A stretch of DNA of 64,000 nt, taken from the NCBI RefSeq assembly GCF_024868665.1, contig NC_079905.1, positions 7,294,879-7,358,878 on the forward strand, read 5' to 3'. The DNA is from Triplophysa rosa. Its lineage: Eukaryota; Chordata; Actinopteri; Cypriniformes; Nemacheilidae. Made by a program: the position numbers and the translations under genes. Under the pieces are notes generated by a model. That model was not told where the DNA came from. It did no database searches and saw nothing but the letters and a program-made list of their open reading frames with translations. Below, piece after piece: positions 1 to 10,970 of this stretch. Every line of letters starts with the position of its first letter. The stretch's first letter is position 1.

Positions 1-246
1 AGATTTGTTCAAAATGAACGAATCGTTCAAGAATGACCCATCACTACCGTATATTAAGTCACTGATATGGGACAAATACAAGGGAGACAAGAGACGGGCC
101 ATTATTTTAAATAGGAATTTCTCTGGATTTGCACATTCTTGGGAACATTTGGCATAATGCAAGTACACAACTGCATGAAATATATCACACTGTGCTAGTG
201 ATTTTTGGACATTTCATAACAAAATTCTTCCATATTGTGGCTTTAA
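1..246 (+). repeat. 3' remnant of a TTAA-ended DNA transposon
   Basis: Positions about 125-246 resemble the last 120 bases of the intact element at 9421-9931: a heading like TTGGAAACATTT, then CTAGTGATTTTTGGACATTT and a terminal GGCTTTAA. The first 50 bases (AACGAATCGTTC and neighbours) resemble the AATCGGTTC-type sequence that follows that element near 10030. The whole stretch is prep intron left of the first visible exon. No coding signal was seen. Confidence 0.5.
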
Positions 247-257
247 TAGAGAATGTG

Positions 258-546
258 AAGCTGACGTCATGCCGTATGTTGCAGTGGCGTCGCCATCTTG
301 GGAGGATCATACTCCGCTGCTATTATTGTTTTGAAGTATACAATTACTTGTTTTGTATGATATATGGAGAAATCGAAAGTGAACAAACGACTCTGCATAA
401 TGCTATTGAAGTTTTTAACACGGCAAGACCGACCTACCATAGTTATATTTCCTAATCAAACAAGAAAAACAAAACACTGCATTGAACACACTAGCAGCGA
501 TCCTCCCAAGATGGCGCAACATTCAACGCGACGTGACGTCGATTAA
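258..546. repeat. Fold-back (palindromic) repeat in prep intron
   Basis: The left arm ends with CGCCATCTTGGGAGGATC and the right arm begins with GATCCTCCCAAGATGGCG, its exact reverse complement. The outer arms also pair loosely (GACGTCA near 263, TGACGTCG near 535). This is the layout of a miniature inverted-repeat element about 290 bases long. The short open frames across it are by-products of the palindrome. From 547 to 708 only ordinary intron is seen. Confidence 0.6.
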
Positions 547-708
547 CAAGCTCTACAGAAAAGTTAATCTGTAAAACTTTTATCAACTTTTCTTAAAAGG
601 CACGTTTTACCTAAAACGGCCTTTTATTTCGCAACCATCGCGTGCTTTGCTCTCAGCAGTCTATGTATTTAAAGTAGGCTGAATTTAGTGTATTGCATTT
701 AATTTCAG

Positions 709-840
709 CTGGAAACCTTGGAAACAAACAGAACTGCTTTGATGACTTCCAGTGTGCCTCGGAGTACCTGATCCGCGAGGGCTACAGCACCGCCAACCGG
801 CTCGCCATCAATGGAGCGTCCAACGGCGGCCTGCTTGTGG
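709..840 (+). CDS. prep: prep exon with the nucleophile serine
   Basis: This exon begins after the acceptor AATTTCAG and ends before the donor GTACGT. Its first two bases finish a codon from the previous exon, and its last G starts the Ala codon finished by the next one. It encodes 43 full codons, including [17 protein letters not shown] and [10 protein letters not shown]. The serine codon at 819-821 lies in the G-x-S-x-G elbow and is the nucleophile by family comparison. The elbow reads GASNGG, whereas mammalian PREP has GGSNGG, a conservative change. A downstream in-frame stop in the intron confirms the donor. Confidence 0.95.
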
Positions 841-1277
841 GTACGTTTCTTGGAAGGCAAATAAACAAGATCCTCTCAGTCAACGAGTCTTAACAGTTAT
901 TCACATTGCATAAGAATCATGCTTTAATGACTACTTACGGTCACGCAGCTGTGCGTCTTTAATGATGTGTGCTACATCATTACTCACAGCTAGTTCATCT
1001 GTTGAGTAAACATGACATCGACGTTCACGCTCGGAGTTTCTCACATCAGTCTCGCGTACGTACACGCAGCTGTGAGAACAAAATGTGCGCTGCTATTTAG
1101 CGAGAGACTTTTAGCACCACGCGCGCTTCTGACGCTTTTTAAACAGCACGTTTATGAGACGTAGTCGTTTGATGGACGACACACACCGGCTATCAACGCC
1201 AAGGTGGTTTTAATCTCAGTTTTATTCATAAAGAGGAGGAAGGATTGAGTCAATGTAAGATTGTGTGGAATTTTTGG
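841..1277 (+). other. prep intron, left part
   Basis: This is intron between the serine exon and the hAT-like insertion. It holds several imperfect copies of ACGCAGCTGTG near 944 and 1064, but no open frame, RNA gene or recognised repeat could be supported. Confidence 0.5.
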
Positions 1278-1285
1278 GTTGTGGG

Positions 1286-2478
1286 CAGGCCCGGATTAAG
1301 AATTCAGAGGCCCCTGGGCACAAGTGTCTTATGGACCGCCCCCTCACACACACATGCACACAATAAAGTTTTAAATTAGCCTATAGGGTACTTTGCGTAT
1401 AAACACCTCTATCTTTTACAGGATTACATTGACAAGTTACAAACTATGATATAACAATATCAACACCTGTACACATCCTCCATCATACAGGATTACACCT
1501 CATGATTGCAACAATGCTTTTCTGGACCAGCAACAACAATATTAAGACATTTCCCAGCATACTGTAACTCACTGGCATATGCAAGCAGCACACATTACCA
1601 CAAATTCAGTTCTATCAGATTCTTCCATTAATTCACACACAAACATGCAGGACATGCAAAACTGTTCTTAAGAGACAATATAAGAACTTTCTTAAGATAA
1701 ATTACAGAAAGTTCTTAAGAATATTCTTAAGTGCAATTTTGCAATTAAAGTGCAATTAAAGTGCTTCATTTTTCTAAGAATAAATGGGCAGTCTTTGTCA
1801 TTGATTGTACTACAAGAGTAATTTGTCTATTTGTTAAACTTTATTTGTATAACAAGCATCTTGCGAATCACGTTCTTATTTAAGCGTTTAATGTGTTACA
1901 GTAAACGGCATTAACGAGTATTATAAGTATACTTCTTTAGCCTAGGCTATATATTACGACATTATGTAACCATGTGCATATTTACAGATGAAATTTGTTC
2001 ATATTTATATATCCAAACAGTCGATAACAGTGACAGGTTGTTGGAAACGCTGTTTTGTACTCATCTTATTCACGAGTCACCTGTGGTAGTGCTTCTTCCT
2101 GTCGCTCACTGTACAGAGTGACGCCAAGAGAAGGGATCCCTACACCGGGAAAGAGAGACCTCGCGCTCGTGGGGCAGCACTGGCGACATTTTCGCACTGA
2201 ATGAAAGCTAAGGTTTATCCAAGAAGTGGATAGATTTGTCGCTATGTGCTTCTTCTGAACAAAAGCCGCTAGATGGCTCGTAAAAGTGACTAAATCAAAA
2301 GACAGATTTTCTAATTCAGAAACAGTGTTTTGTGTGTGCATCTCCATGTGCGCACACAAACTAATATGGCGTAAACGCTGTTATGTGAAATTTTCTTCCC
2401 CTTGCCTGGGCCCCAAGCGTGCATGGGTCCCTGGGCCTGGGCCTGTGCCCATAATGCCCATTGGATAATCCGGCCCTG
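1286..2478. mobile_element. hAT-like DNA transposon, non-autonomous
   Basis: The left end CAGGCCCGGATTA and the right end, whose reverse complement is CAGGGCCGGATTA, form terminal inverted repeats. The flanks GTTGTGGG (1278-1285) and GTTGTGAG (2479-2486) are an 8-base target duplication with one mismatch, the size made by hAT transposases. The inner arms share GGGCCC/CCTGGGC motifs. At 1193 bases it is too short for a transposase. A 97-codon frame on the - strand (2066-2359) matches no family I recognise. It sits wholly inside the prep intron. Confidence 0.8.
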
Positions 2479-2668
2479 GTTGTGAGTTTACGTTTGTGTG
2501 TGCTGAAAACAGTAGGCCTATTGGTGAGCACTTTAAACATCTTAACTATGTAAAGTTAGTGTGTGGGTGATTCGTGTGTTCTTACTTCAGAAATTTGAGT
2601 CATGTCAAGTATGTTGTGTTTGTGTACAAGTGTCAGTGTGTCTGAATGTAGTATGTGTGTTTCTTCAG

Positions 2669-2825
2669 CGGCATGTGTGAACCAGCGGCCCGAGCTGTTC
2701 GGCTGTGCAGTGGCTGAGGTCGGGGTCATGGACATGCTCAAGTTTCACAAGTTTACCATCGGTCACGCCTGGACGACTGACTACGGCTGTGCGGATGACC
2801 CTGAACAGTTTAAGTGGCTCATAAA
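2669..2825 (+). CDS. prep: prep exon between Ser and Asp/His
   Basis: The acceptor is TTTCTTCAG and the donor is AAA|GTAGGA. The exon carries 51 full codons plus two bases at each end. The peptide includes [25 protein letters not shown] and TTDYGC, nearly the same as mammalian PREP. This part of the hydrolase domain packs behind the active site. Reading through the donor meets a stop at once (AAG TAG), which explains why an unspliced frame would end here. Confidence 0.95.
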
Positions 2826-2939
2826 GTAGGACTTCAACCACATTACCAAAAAAATATCTTACAGGCCAGGTTTCACAGATAAGGCACACGCCTTATCCCA
2901 GACTAAAATGCATGTTTAAAATGCGATGAACAGAGAGAA

Positions 2940-3118
2940 AGATATTTGGAAGAATGCTCGTAGCCAAACAGTTCTTGGCCATCGTTGACTATCATAGTAG
3001 GAAAAATGACGATGGTAGTCAAAAGTTTGCTTTGCTACATTCTTCAAAATACCTGTTGTGTTCAACAGAGCAAAGAAATGTATAAAGCAATTTTTCCTAC
3101 TATGGTAGTCAATAAAAG
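2940..3118. repeat. Cyprinid fold-back MITE, central part only
   Basis: The two arms pair around 3010: CATCGTTGACTATCATAGTAG against CTACCATCGTCA. ATACCTGTTGTGTTCAACAGAGCA follows, as in the other copies of this family in the window. Both outer termini (AAAGGGATAG...) are missing. The remaining intron, 3119-3526, is AT-rich with no feature seen. Confidence 0.7.
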
Positions 3119-3526
3119 CATTTTCTATGTAACATTTTTTACCCACTCCTTTATAACAGTTGTTACACAAATAATGGATTTCCACATACTTTGATACATT
3201 TGAAGAATTTGCTTCCAAAATGAGATAACAAAAAACATGATTTTTTTTAAAACGGTGTTATGATTTCATGTTTTATTGTGTTTTGTTGTGTTAGTTAGCT
3301 GTTTTTTGTTTGTTATTATGGCTTAAATCAAAACAAACCAACTGCAGTTTGATTGCTATGAATTGGAATGCCCAATAAAAATACATGTTTTTTGAATAAA
3401 ATTAAAAACGAAGTTATCTCATTTTGGAACCAAACTCTTCATTTAGACCCCTGGAAACTGCTTGAAAAGGGTTTAGACACAGCCACAGTGGGTTGGGAGT
3501 ATTAAATCTACTCACTCTCTCCACAG

Positions 3527-3821
3527 GTACTCTCCCCTCCACAACCTTCCTCAGGCCCCTCGGGATGGGCCGCCGTACCCCCCCATGCTGCTCCTGACAG
3601 CCGATCACGATGACCGCGTGGTCCCCCTGCACACTTTGAAGTATGTAGCCACCCTGCAGTATGGAGTGGGCTGCAGCCCCGGCCAGACTCAGCCCCTGTT
3701 TGTCAGAGTGGACACTCGCAGTGGACACGGTGCAGGGAAACCCACAGCAAAAGCCATCCTGGAGGACACACACATATTCTCTTTTATAGCCCAGACCCTG
3801 GGCCTGAGCTGGAAACCATGA
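3527..3821 (+). CDS. prep: prep terminal coding exon with Asp and His of the triad
   Basis: The exon starts after CTCTCCACAG, completes a Lys codon and runs 98 further codons to TGA at 3819-3821. It encodes YSPLHNLP, the Asp-bearing [19 protein letters not shown] and the His-bearing [15 protein letters not shown], the two remaining triad segments of the S9A family. The C-terminus LGLSWKP matches the family end (LNVDWIP in mammals as recalled). A proline-rich stretch ([11 protein letters not shown]) replaces the acidic linker seen in mammals. Length is as expected. Confidence 0.96.
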
Positions 3822-3986
3822 GAGTGGAATTAATAATGTCTCCTTTTGATGGTCGGTAATCATTTGTGACCATGTGTGTTACTGTTTTTAACTCTGTTTT
3901 TTGCACATTGTGCCTTATAATACGGGTCACCCCGATGATAAATCATTTCTTGTTTCAATCAATTTACTCTTAAATTACAGGTGTAA

Positions 3987-3992
3987 AATAAA
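3987..3992 (+). terminator. prep: Probable prep polyadenylation signal AATAAA
   Basis: A canonical AATAAA lies 166 bases after the prep stop codon, followed within 25 bases by a TTTGGCATTTG stretch. It would give a 3' UTR of about 190 bases. Longer forms cannot be ruled out. Confidence 0.5.
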
Positions 3993-4011
3993 TAGTTTGG
4001 CATTTGCACTG

Positions 4012-5524
4012 TAATACTTAAAACAACCACTAAGGGGCAGTAAAGGACTGAAACAGCTCCACCAACTTGTCTGGATAAAAACATACTGTACAGAGCCATC
4101 AGGGAGAAAAATGAAAATATTGTATTCCAGAGTGATTTGATAAAGAAAATTCACTAAGATCCTATATAGTACACCCAGGGCAGAGGGAGCCTGCTCAAAA
4201 TATTTAACCGGAATCCCATGAATTAAAATAACAGCCTTACAGTTGATACAATACCCCCAAAAACCATAAACTAAAAACCAAGCAAAATATTTTTACAACA
4301 AATTTGTCACCTTTTCATAATTTCAAAATTAAAGATTTTTTCTAGTTGTCAGATGTAGTGGACTTGACTTGTAAACTAAAATGAAACTGATTTAATACAT
4401 CCTCAAAAATTCACCCTATAGGACCAGTTTCAGAAATGTAAAGTCCAGAAACAGCAACAAAAAGCACTAATAATACATAATAAATTCAAGTTAAATTTCC
4501 GCACTGTCTGATGCTATTAAATTCAATGAAGTGTGGGTCATTGAAACTTACAGACTGTTGCCATAATAACTGCGAGGCGCGGTCATTAGCTCATCATGAT
4601 GAAGAAATGAATTCTGATTTGAGATCACTTCAGATTTAACCCTCTGGAACAAACTGAATTCTGATGACAGCAGGATGGCTTGAAATAAAGACGATTACAT
4701 TCGGCTGTTAAATTACAAGGGGCTAGAGAACATTACATGGGATTTAAAAAAGTATGTCTTCCACAATGCAATATCAATGTTACTCTAACATAATTACAAT
4801 AGTGATAATACGTAATTATAAGCGGTTTCTTATAATTGCATATATGCATGTTGTTCATTACCAGTGCTCAGCATTTACTGTAATTACACTTTAAATTTAA
4901 TACCGTAGTGTAAAGTGTGACCTAAATTTAAGGGTAAGTGGCTTTGGGGAGTTCAAGGCACCAAATGATAGGAGGAAAATAGTGAAGAAACTGAGTTAAA
5001 ATAGGTGACACAGCCCTTGTGTTCATCTGTGGTCACAGGAATTTTAATCTGGGTTTGCCCAAAACCTGAGAAATAATCTGATGATGTGTGACAGCCTCTG
5101 AACAGAGCAGAACAGCTTGAACAGATGACCCCAGACGGGATGACTCAAAGGAGAGTTTCAGATGAATGCGTATGCAAAGAATTCAAGAGTTGATATCTGA
5201 CTGAAGTTGACAGTCAAACTTTGTCTTAAAGGGACAGTCCACCCAGAAATTAAATAAAAAAAATACTCACCCTTGTTTCTCTCGAAACCACCGTTCTGTT
5301 GTGTGAAAACAATAAGAGATATTAAGGAGTAAAATACGTGTAATAATTTTCATTCTTCTTCTTGTGATATACTGTACATGAGTGCATATATAGGTACACA
5401 ATCATGATGAACGCAAAATAATGACCGGATGTTAGCGTTTCTGTCCCTTTAAAGGCACTAAAACCCAGCGAGAAGTACACTTAGTTCATCCACTCAGTCA
5501 CATGACCCTAATACTACTGCTTTG
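4012..5524. other. Intergenic DNA between prep and epha10, left part
   Basis: AT-rich DNA with no credible exon on either strand. Near 5228-5455, AAAGGGACAGTCCACCC and TCTGTCCCTTTAAAG face each other as likely ends of a degenerate MITE. Nothing else could be recognised. Confidence 0.4.
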
Positions 5525-6014
5525 CGGTGTTGGGCAAATTACTCTGAAAAAGTAATTAATTACTAGTTACTAATTACATATTCAATAGTGTAATTAGATT
5601 ACTGTACAAATTACTCTCTCCAAAAAGTATTTAGTTACATTACTAATTACTTTCTATAGCCTATATCCACCTTGATTAGTTAAGTGATTCAAGGATAGAC
5701 ATGAAACGGCTTATTTAATTCATTCAAATAAATAATATTAAACTACATAAAGTATTCTTTTTAACTGACCAAAGTATTACAAATGTGAGAATTATACATT
5801 AAAGCACGGATTTTAAAGTTAGACTTTGAATTTTGATGTCAATTCCACTATTGCACACACATTTATTACACAGAGTATTTAGTTTATTTACATCAGAAGT
5901 ATCTGTAATTAAATTACTGAAAAAATAAGAGTAATGCCTTACTTTACTTTTTCAAGGGAAAAGTAATTAAATTACAGTAACTAATTACTTAGTAACTAGT
6001 TACACCCAACACTG
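5525..6014. mobile_element. hAT-like MITE (CAGTGTTGGG ends)
   Basis: The ends are CGGTGTTGGG and CCCAACACTG (reverse complement CAGTGTTGGG). The flanks CTGCTTTG (5517-5524) and CTGCTTTA (6015-6022) form an 8-base target duplication with one mismatch. The inner sequence is full of TAATTACT/AGTAATTA repeats that pair with each other. It is 490 bases long with no coding capacity. Confidence 0.75.
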
Positions 6015-6022
6015 CTGCTTTA

Positions 6023-7104
6023 TCACTTAACTATACACACAGCTAGACGTCTCTATTCTCAGCGAATGAACTGCATCTACAGAGTTTGCACCTTGAGAGA
6101 TGGCGCATTCCCAGAAGCCCCACTTCACTTTGTTCGTTCACACTTGCTCCCGATCCGGATTAATTTCCCAAATCCGATTTGAGGTCTGGTACTCTAACAG
6201 CCGGGATCAAACTTTTGTGTAAGGAAACTTTCCCCTTCACACCAGCTTAGAGGTGCATCCGTCGCCTCCTGCTGAACGGTCTTTTAATCTGAACACAAAA
6301 ACGTGTAAGCAGTCTCTTGTGCACGCGCGCACACACAGTTGCATCTTGCTTTCTCACTGCTGGAAGTTGAAGTATTAACTGCTTTATTTTTGTCAGAACA
6401 TTCATTCCGTCCTTTTCACACTTTCTGCTTTTCACGGTTATTATTTCGATGTGTTGTTTTTTTAGCAGGAGAGCACCAAACAGCTCAAAATATTGTCTGG
6501 ATTGGAATGTTTCTGTTCGGCTACTCTGAAGATCAAAACATTTTACTGCACATCTATTTGATTTTAATATGGTAACTGATTGCTGTTTATTTTATGAAGT
6601 GTTTGCTTTTTAAATGCGTCAAGTACAAACCTTATTCAACCCTTTCCCAGCGTCTAAAATCATCACAAAGACAAATCGCACCATGGGAGGTAAATGAAGA
6701 TCAGATCTCAGAAACATTTTTTGACAGAGATGACAGTCTGCTTCAGATTTCAAGTAGTCAAAGGTGCTCCCAATTCTCTCACTCTCATAGGAAAATAATC
6801 CTTATAAAAAAATCCTTTTGGTAAAAAAAATCAAGAGCAGCGAATTGTGTTTTTGCTTCCTGCTGTTTTTCAGGAGGTTGAACTGACAGGAAACGCTTGA
6901 TTGCCTCGACATTGATTACACATGATTAAAATAGACTGTTTATATGAATTCAGGCAGGTACGCTTGAAACCAGGAGACCGCAAGCAAACACAATAAAGCC
7001 GACGGTACCTGTATTGTATTTTTTTAATAACATGTTTCAGTATTGCAACAGCCATCTGTTTTTCTACCAGGTAAAAATCATGAAAAATTTCAACCGAAAG
7101 GAAA
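6023..7104. other. Intergenic DNA, right part
   Basis: No exon or recognised repeat. Short open frames occur on both strands near 6250-6820, but they lack splice signals or protein similarity that I can recognise. They are probably chance. Confidence 0.4.
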
Positions 7105-8751
7105 AACGAAAAGAAAGACACTTTATTCGTCACTACTCGCCTAATTCAAACAATAATCGTTTAAACACAGTGAAAGGATCACATTATTATTCAAACAAAT
7201 TATAAAAATAGATTGCATTTTCAAATACATATTTACAGTATCAAACAGAGATCAGAATGATACACACAATGCAAAGGGGGACTCCGGTCTTATTTTGTAA
7301 AGGGTTGTTCAACAGTGCAGAACAGTTTGTTGTTTAGATTTCGAAGTGATTATTCATTTGGGTTCGTTGTGTTTTAAAATGATACGTCTCAGATAATTAT
7401 GAATATGTGGTAGTCACGTAAGCGCTCTTTATATCTGTGTCTATCAAACACTCACAGTAAAAAATGTGATGCGATCACTCACAACATTCTTTATAATTGC
7501 TCATGTCCTGAAAAAAGAACAAACGTATATGAATTACGGTTTGTTTTGTACTTTTCTATTTTGTAACACAATCCTTTTGTGCACCATGGTCTTTGTTGCG
7601 TTTTGAACCGATCCGTTTATATGATAAAATGTGAACGTTTCAGCACACAGAATCTCAGTCTCCCACAGACTATAGTTCCCAACGCACACATCACACAAAA
7701 ATGCAAAAGTCCAAATCCAATAACACTAGCACATTCAGAACTTTCTTTTCAAAGAAGAACCACTTCCGTCGTACACAATGGCAACATCCAGTAATACACA
7801 CATCCGAGTGTATCCAACAGCCGTCACTGCAGCGCATAATAAATGTCTGTAAGCGTGTGTATGCGCGACACGGCCACCCGTTCACAGACGACCCTTAAAA
7901 GTGCAGGCAAAATAAAATGACACAAACAAGATCGAGAAGCATTTTGATGAAATCACAGCAAATGTGACCAGATTTCGTGCGCTGTTTCCCGAGGCGTGAA
8001 ATTTCTGCATTCAAATTTCAGATGAATTCCAGTAAGCTTCTGTAAACACATAAATAAATTCTCTAATAAATATGGTACAAGATAAAGTAAGTCATGGATA
8101 CCGCAGTGCAAACATTGTCTATAGTTAAGACAGAACGAGAACGATAAACACAACACAGAATATAGATTTTAGATGACACTAAATAAAACTCTGAAATTCG
8201 AAAACAGTTTACGTGGCGAAAGCAAGTGGAAGAAAAACAGATGTAAGAATCAAATGCACAGATGGGATTTACAACGTTTTAAGATTTTTTATCGGTTGAC
8301 TTGTTTTCTGAAGATACAGACAGATCTTCTCCTTGTCTGAGGAGCTGAAGGTCCAAGATTTGGTGGCATGCTTTTGGTCGAGTCCACAACATGGTCAGTG
8401 GCTACAAAGCACGAGTTCTTAAAATAAATTTAAGAGCCTCCGAGTCCTACAAAAAAAGGACAAAGCTTGAGGGGCAGCGGATGAAGCAGGTGAAATCAGC
8501 ACATAGGTTATTTGAAAGAAAATCCTCTGTGATATTGTTTCGTCGTTGGTTTGTGAAAAAAAAACATGTTTGCCCAAAGCGAAGATCAAGAAACCTAAAA
8601 ATGAAAAGATTAGGAAGAAAACTGCCATTGCAGTGACTAAGTTATCACCTCCTGACCGCTGAACGGCCTTCTGGGTAATTACGGGAACAGACGTCCACGT
8701 GTCTTTCCTCTTTAAACCCGGTAACGTCCAGTTCGAGCGTGTGTGCGTTTG
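7105..8751 (-). other. epha10: Probable epha10 3' untranslated region
   Basis: This 1.65-kb stretch follows the epha10 stop on the - strand. It is unusually free of the transposon families that fill the rest of the window. A canonical AATAAA on the - strand (7122-7127, read as TTTATT on +) could mark its end. The extent is inferred from absence of repeats and the signal only. Confidence 0.45.
7122..7127 (-). terminator. epha10: Candidate epha10 polyadenylation signal
   Basis: AATAAA on the - strand, about 1.6 kb past the stop codon. I saw no other canonical hexamer on this strand between the stop and here, although variants could be used. Confidence 0.4.
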
Positions 8752-8866
8752 TCAGACCTGTACTCCTCGACCGTGCATCTGAATAACCTGTGCCCTAAGA
8801 GTCTGTATGGCAGTCAGGATCTGTTTCTGGTGCTCCAGAGAGGTGATGCCCAGACTCAACACGTCC
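8752..8866 (-). CDS. epha10: epha10 last coding exon: end of SAM and GVQV tail
   Basis: The acceptor TTTTTCAG precedes a G that completes a Gln codon, then 38 codons run to TGA at 8752-8754. The peptide starts DVLSLGITSLEHQKQIL (last SAM helices) and ends RGVQV. The hydrophobic-x-hydrophobic tail is of the kind that binds PDZ domains in Eph receptors, and human EPHA10 also ends GVQV. The intron before it is only 75 bases. Confidence 0.93.
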
Positions 8867-8941
8867 CTGAAAAACAACAGAGCTGGTTAGACCCAAACCG
8901 AGAAACCCAGATAGTATCAATCCCACAATGCAATCACTCAC

Positions 8942-9106
8942 TGAACGGTCATGCGGGCCACTGACTCCAGATAGCAGTATCCAGCAGCTGTGAAGTTGTC
9001 TTTGTAGCGGCCCATGTCTACAGCTTCTAACCATTCTCCAATGGAACTAAAGGAAGGGAAGGAGGGGAGAGTTCGGTCTGCTAGTGATACGGAGGAACCC
9101 AGAGTC
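8942..9106 (-). CDS. epha10: epha10 SAM-domain exon
   Basis: The exon runs from acceptor TTCCTCCAG to donor CA|GTGAGT. It encodes a short Ser-rich linker, then [32 protein letters not shown] and [10 protein letters not shown], the first four helices of a SAM domain. SAM domains of Eph receptors mediate oligomer formation and adaptor binding. The phase agrees with neighbours on both sides (AG|G Arg, CA|G Gln). Confidence 0.94.
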
Positions 9107-9420
9107 CTGGAGGAACAGACAGAGACATAACGGATTTCGTAAAAAGTTAACCATGGTAAATGCGGTAATACCATATAGTACTCAGAGTTTTTTCTGGCAC
9201 AAAATGAGGCGGAGGTTGTGCCATCCTGATCTTGTACATTCACGTACTACCTTACCTTTAAGTGGCTTTGAAATATTAAAAGTTCTAATAAAATGACAAT
9301 TATTAAGTTATATAAAACTATTAAAAATATTAAGTTTGATTCAAACAAACATGTTTTTTAATCAAATAAAGCTTTTCTATCATTTTCAACTAACTTTTCA
9401 GCCCACAATAGCCAACTGAA
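9107..9420 (-). other. epha10 intron before the TTAA-ended element
   Basis: Intron on the - strand between the SAM and kinase C-lobe exons. It is AT-rich toward 9290-9420. Nothing could be recognised. Confidence 0.4.
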
Positions 9421-9931
9421 TTAAAGGTGCAGTTTGTAAAAACCGCCGCTAGAGGGCGCACGATCAAAACAACAATGCTGTAGCTTGATGACGCTGTGAA
9501 GGAGCGTGGAATGATGGGATCTGTTGTCTTCAACTCCATCGCTGATGGCCATCAATCAGACGGGAACGAGGAATCATGTTAGCAGATGAGGTAAAGTTTT
9601 ATAAATGTTGCGAATAATTGTGGTCCATAAATAAGTGACTGCTCGAAACAAGCTAGTGGCTTGCTAGACGCTAGCCACGACTTCCGCATTTGTCCACGAC
9701 ACTGTTGTCATGCGGTTTCTACGTCAGTAAAGGTGGTAACAAAGGGTAACGCGGATATGACGCCATTGACAGGCGACTGCACAGCCCCGTGTCATTGTTT
9801 AGAATGGCGATTTTCTCACGATTTACAAGTAGTTGGAAACATTTCAGATACTCAGCTGAACAAAATATATAACACTAGCCTAGTGGTTTTTGGATATTTT
9901 ACTGCAAAATTGTTACAAACTGCACCTTTAA
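9421..9931. mobile_element. TTAA-ended non-autonomous DNA transposon, intact
   Basis: The ends TTAAAGGTGCAGTTTGTAA and TTACAAACTGCACCTTTAA are perfect 19-base inverted repeats. TTAA at both ends may be part of the repeat or the target duplication. It is 511 bases long and non-coding. It lies in the epha10 intron between the SAM and C-lobe exons. The superfamily is unsettled: TTAA targets suggest piggyBac- or Kolobok-type mobilisation, but I could not confirm that. Confidence 0.75.
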
Positions 9932-9939
9932 CCAGTCTT

Positions 9940-10480
9940 ACTAAATGTGCAAAGCGCATTCACATCTTGCATTCTCTGTGGTTCACTTTAAATGATTCAA
10001 TGAGCTCTTATATTCGTTAGTGACTGAATCGGTAAATGAATCGGTTCAAATGAGTCATTCGTGTGCAAGTCGTTCTGAACGCAATGTGCGTTCATAATGG
10101 CGAACTCGCTGTGTATAGTTTACGCTGATTCACAGTCCAACTGCACAGCTGAAGACATTACAATGATGGACGTTATGTTAATTTAAGATATTTTAAGAAA
10201 TGAAATGTACTTGGATGCAAAACAAACAGCCGTGAAACACAGCTAGTTCTTGTTCTGCAACTCTTTTATGCGCCTCGGTGTGCTGATAGCGAAACAGTGC
10301 CTCCACTGTGGCGTAATGCCGCAACTGCAGTTACAAATTACAGTCTGTTAAATGCACGCAACATTTCTTGTAAAGACACCCGACATCATTCTGGCTAGAG
10401 TCTGAGGCGGCCCGACATTTGACGGAGGCGGCCGCCTCCAATTTCTCTATGCAGGAAAAACCCATTGTAAGTGACACAGT
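9940..10480. repeat. Dispersed repeat, degenerate
   Basis: The AATCGGTTCAAATGAGTCATTC-type motifs (10028-10062) and the later CGGAGGCGGCCGCCTCC palindrome near 10425 look like relics of teleost repeats. The boundaries are not clear. Confidence 0.3.
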
Positions 10481-10656
10481 ATTTGAGGACGTCCAAGGAT
10501 CCAATCACAAATAAACACACACATTGCTGTACACACCTGGCAGTAACACCAGTCTTTGTGTTTCCTGTCACCCCTTGTGATTAGATTGAGACATTACAAA
10601 GGAGGTGGAACATCACGAGCACAATGGCATGATGGGAAATGTATCAGTCTCGGTAC

Positions 10657-10847
10657 CTGCGTCCCAGTGTGGATGACCCAATGTTATCCGGGCTCCTGAT
10701 GGTCTTGCTGAGAGCGCTGTGGATCTGTGTGAATGTGGGTCTCTCCGTCCTCTCCTTCTGCCAGCAGTCCAACATGAGCTGGTGCAAAGATGGCGGGCAG
10801 TTCACGGGTGCGGGTAACCGGAACCCGTCCTCTATCGCTTTAATTAC
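10657..10847 (-). CDS. epha10: epha10 kinase-like domain, C-lobe end
   Basis: The acceptor is GTACATCACAG and the donor is GCAG|GTACCG. It holds 63 codons plus two bases. The peptide begins [18 protein letters not shown] and includes [16 protein letters not shown], the subdomain XI region with the conserved Arg. The tail [18 protein letters not shown] links to the SAM domain. It is conserved in the Eph family despite loss of catalytic motifs upstream. Confidence 0.95.
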
Positions 10848-10970
10848 CTGTGATGTACAAGTAAAGGTGAAGATGTACATTTGAAGGTGAAGAAAATTAG
10901 GAATTAGGAAAAAAAGGAATTATTTACAGCGTTTTTCAGCAAATACCAAAATACAGTATATGCAATAAAC

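Larger units (their letters stand above)
709..3821 (+). other. prep: Gene span: prolyl endopeptidase, last three coding exons
   Basis: Prolyl endopeptidase is a cytosolic serine peptidase (family S9A) that cuts short proline-containing peptides after proline. The three exons 709-840, 2669-2825 and 3527-3821 splice into 194 codons including the stop, roughly the last 27% of the usual 710-residue protein. This is the end of the alpha/beta-hydrolase catalytic domain and includes the whole Ser-Asp-His triad region. Junction codons are G|CG (Ala) and AA|G (Lys), and all donors are GT and acceptors AG. The propeller and N-terminal exons lie left of the window. The gene converges with epha10. No frameshift or missing key residue was seen, so the visible part looks functional. 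Confidence 0.96.

Noticed and set aside
8795..9034. 79-codon - strand frame ending the SAM region
   Set aside because: It reads through the 75-base intron in the wrong frame. The spliced frame gives the conserved SAM end.
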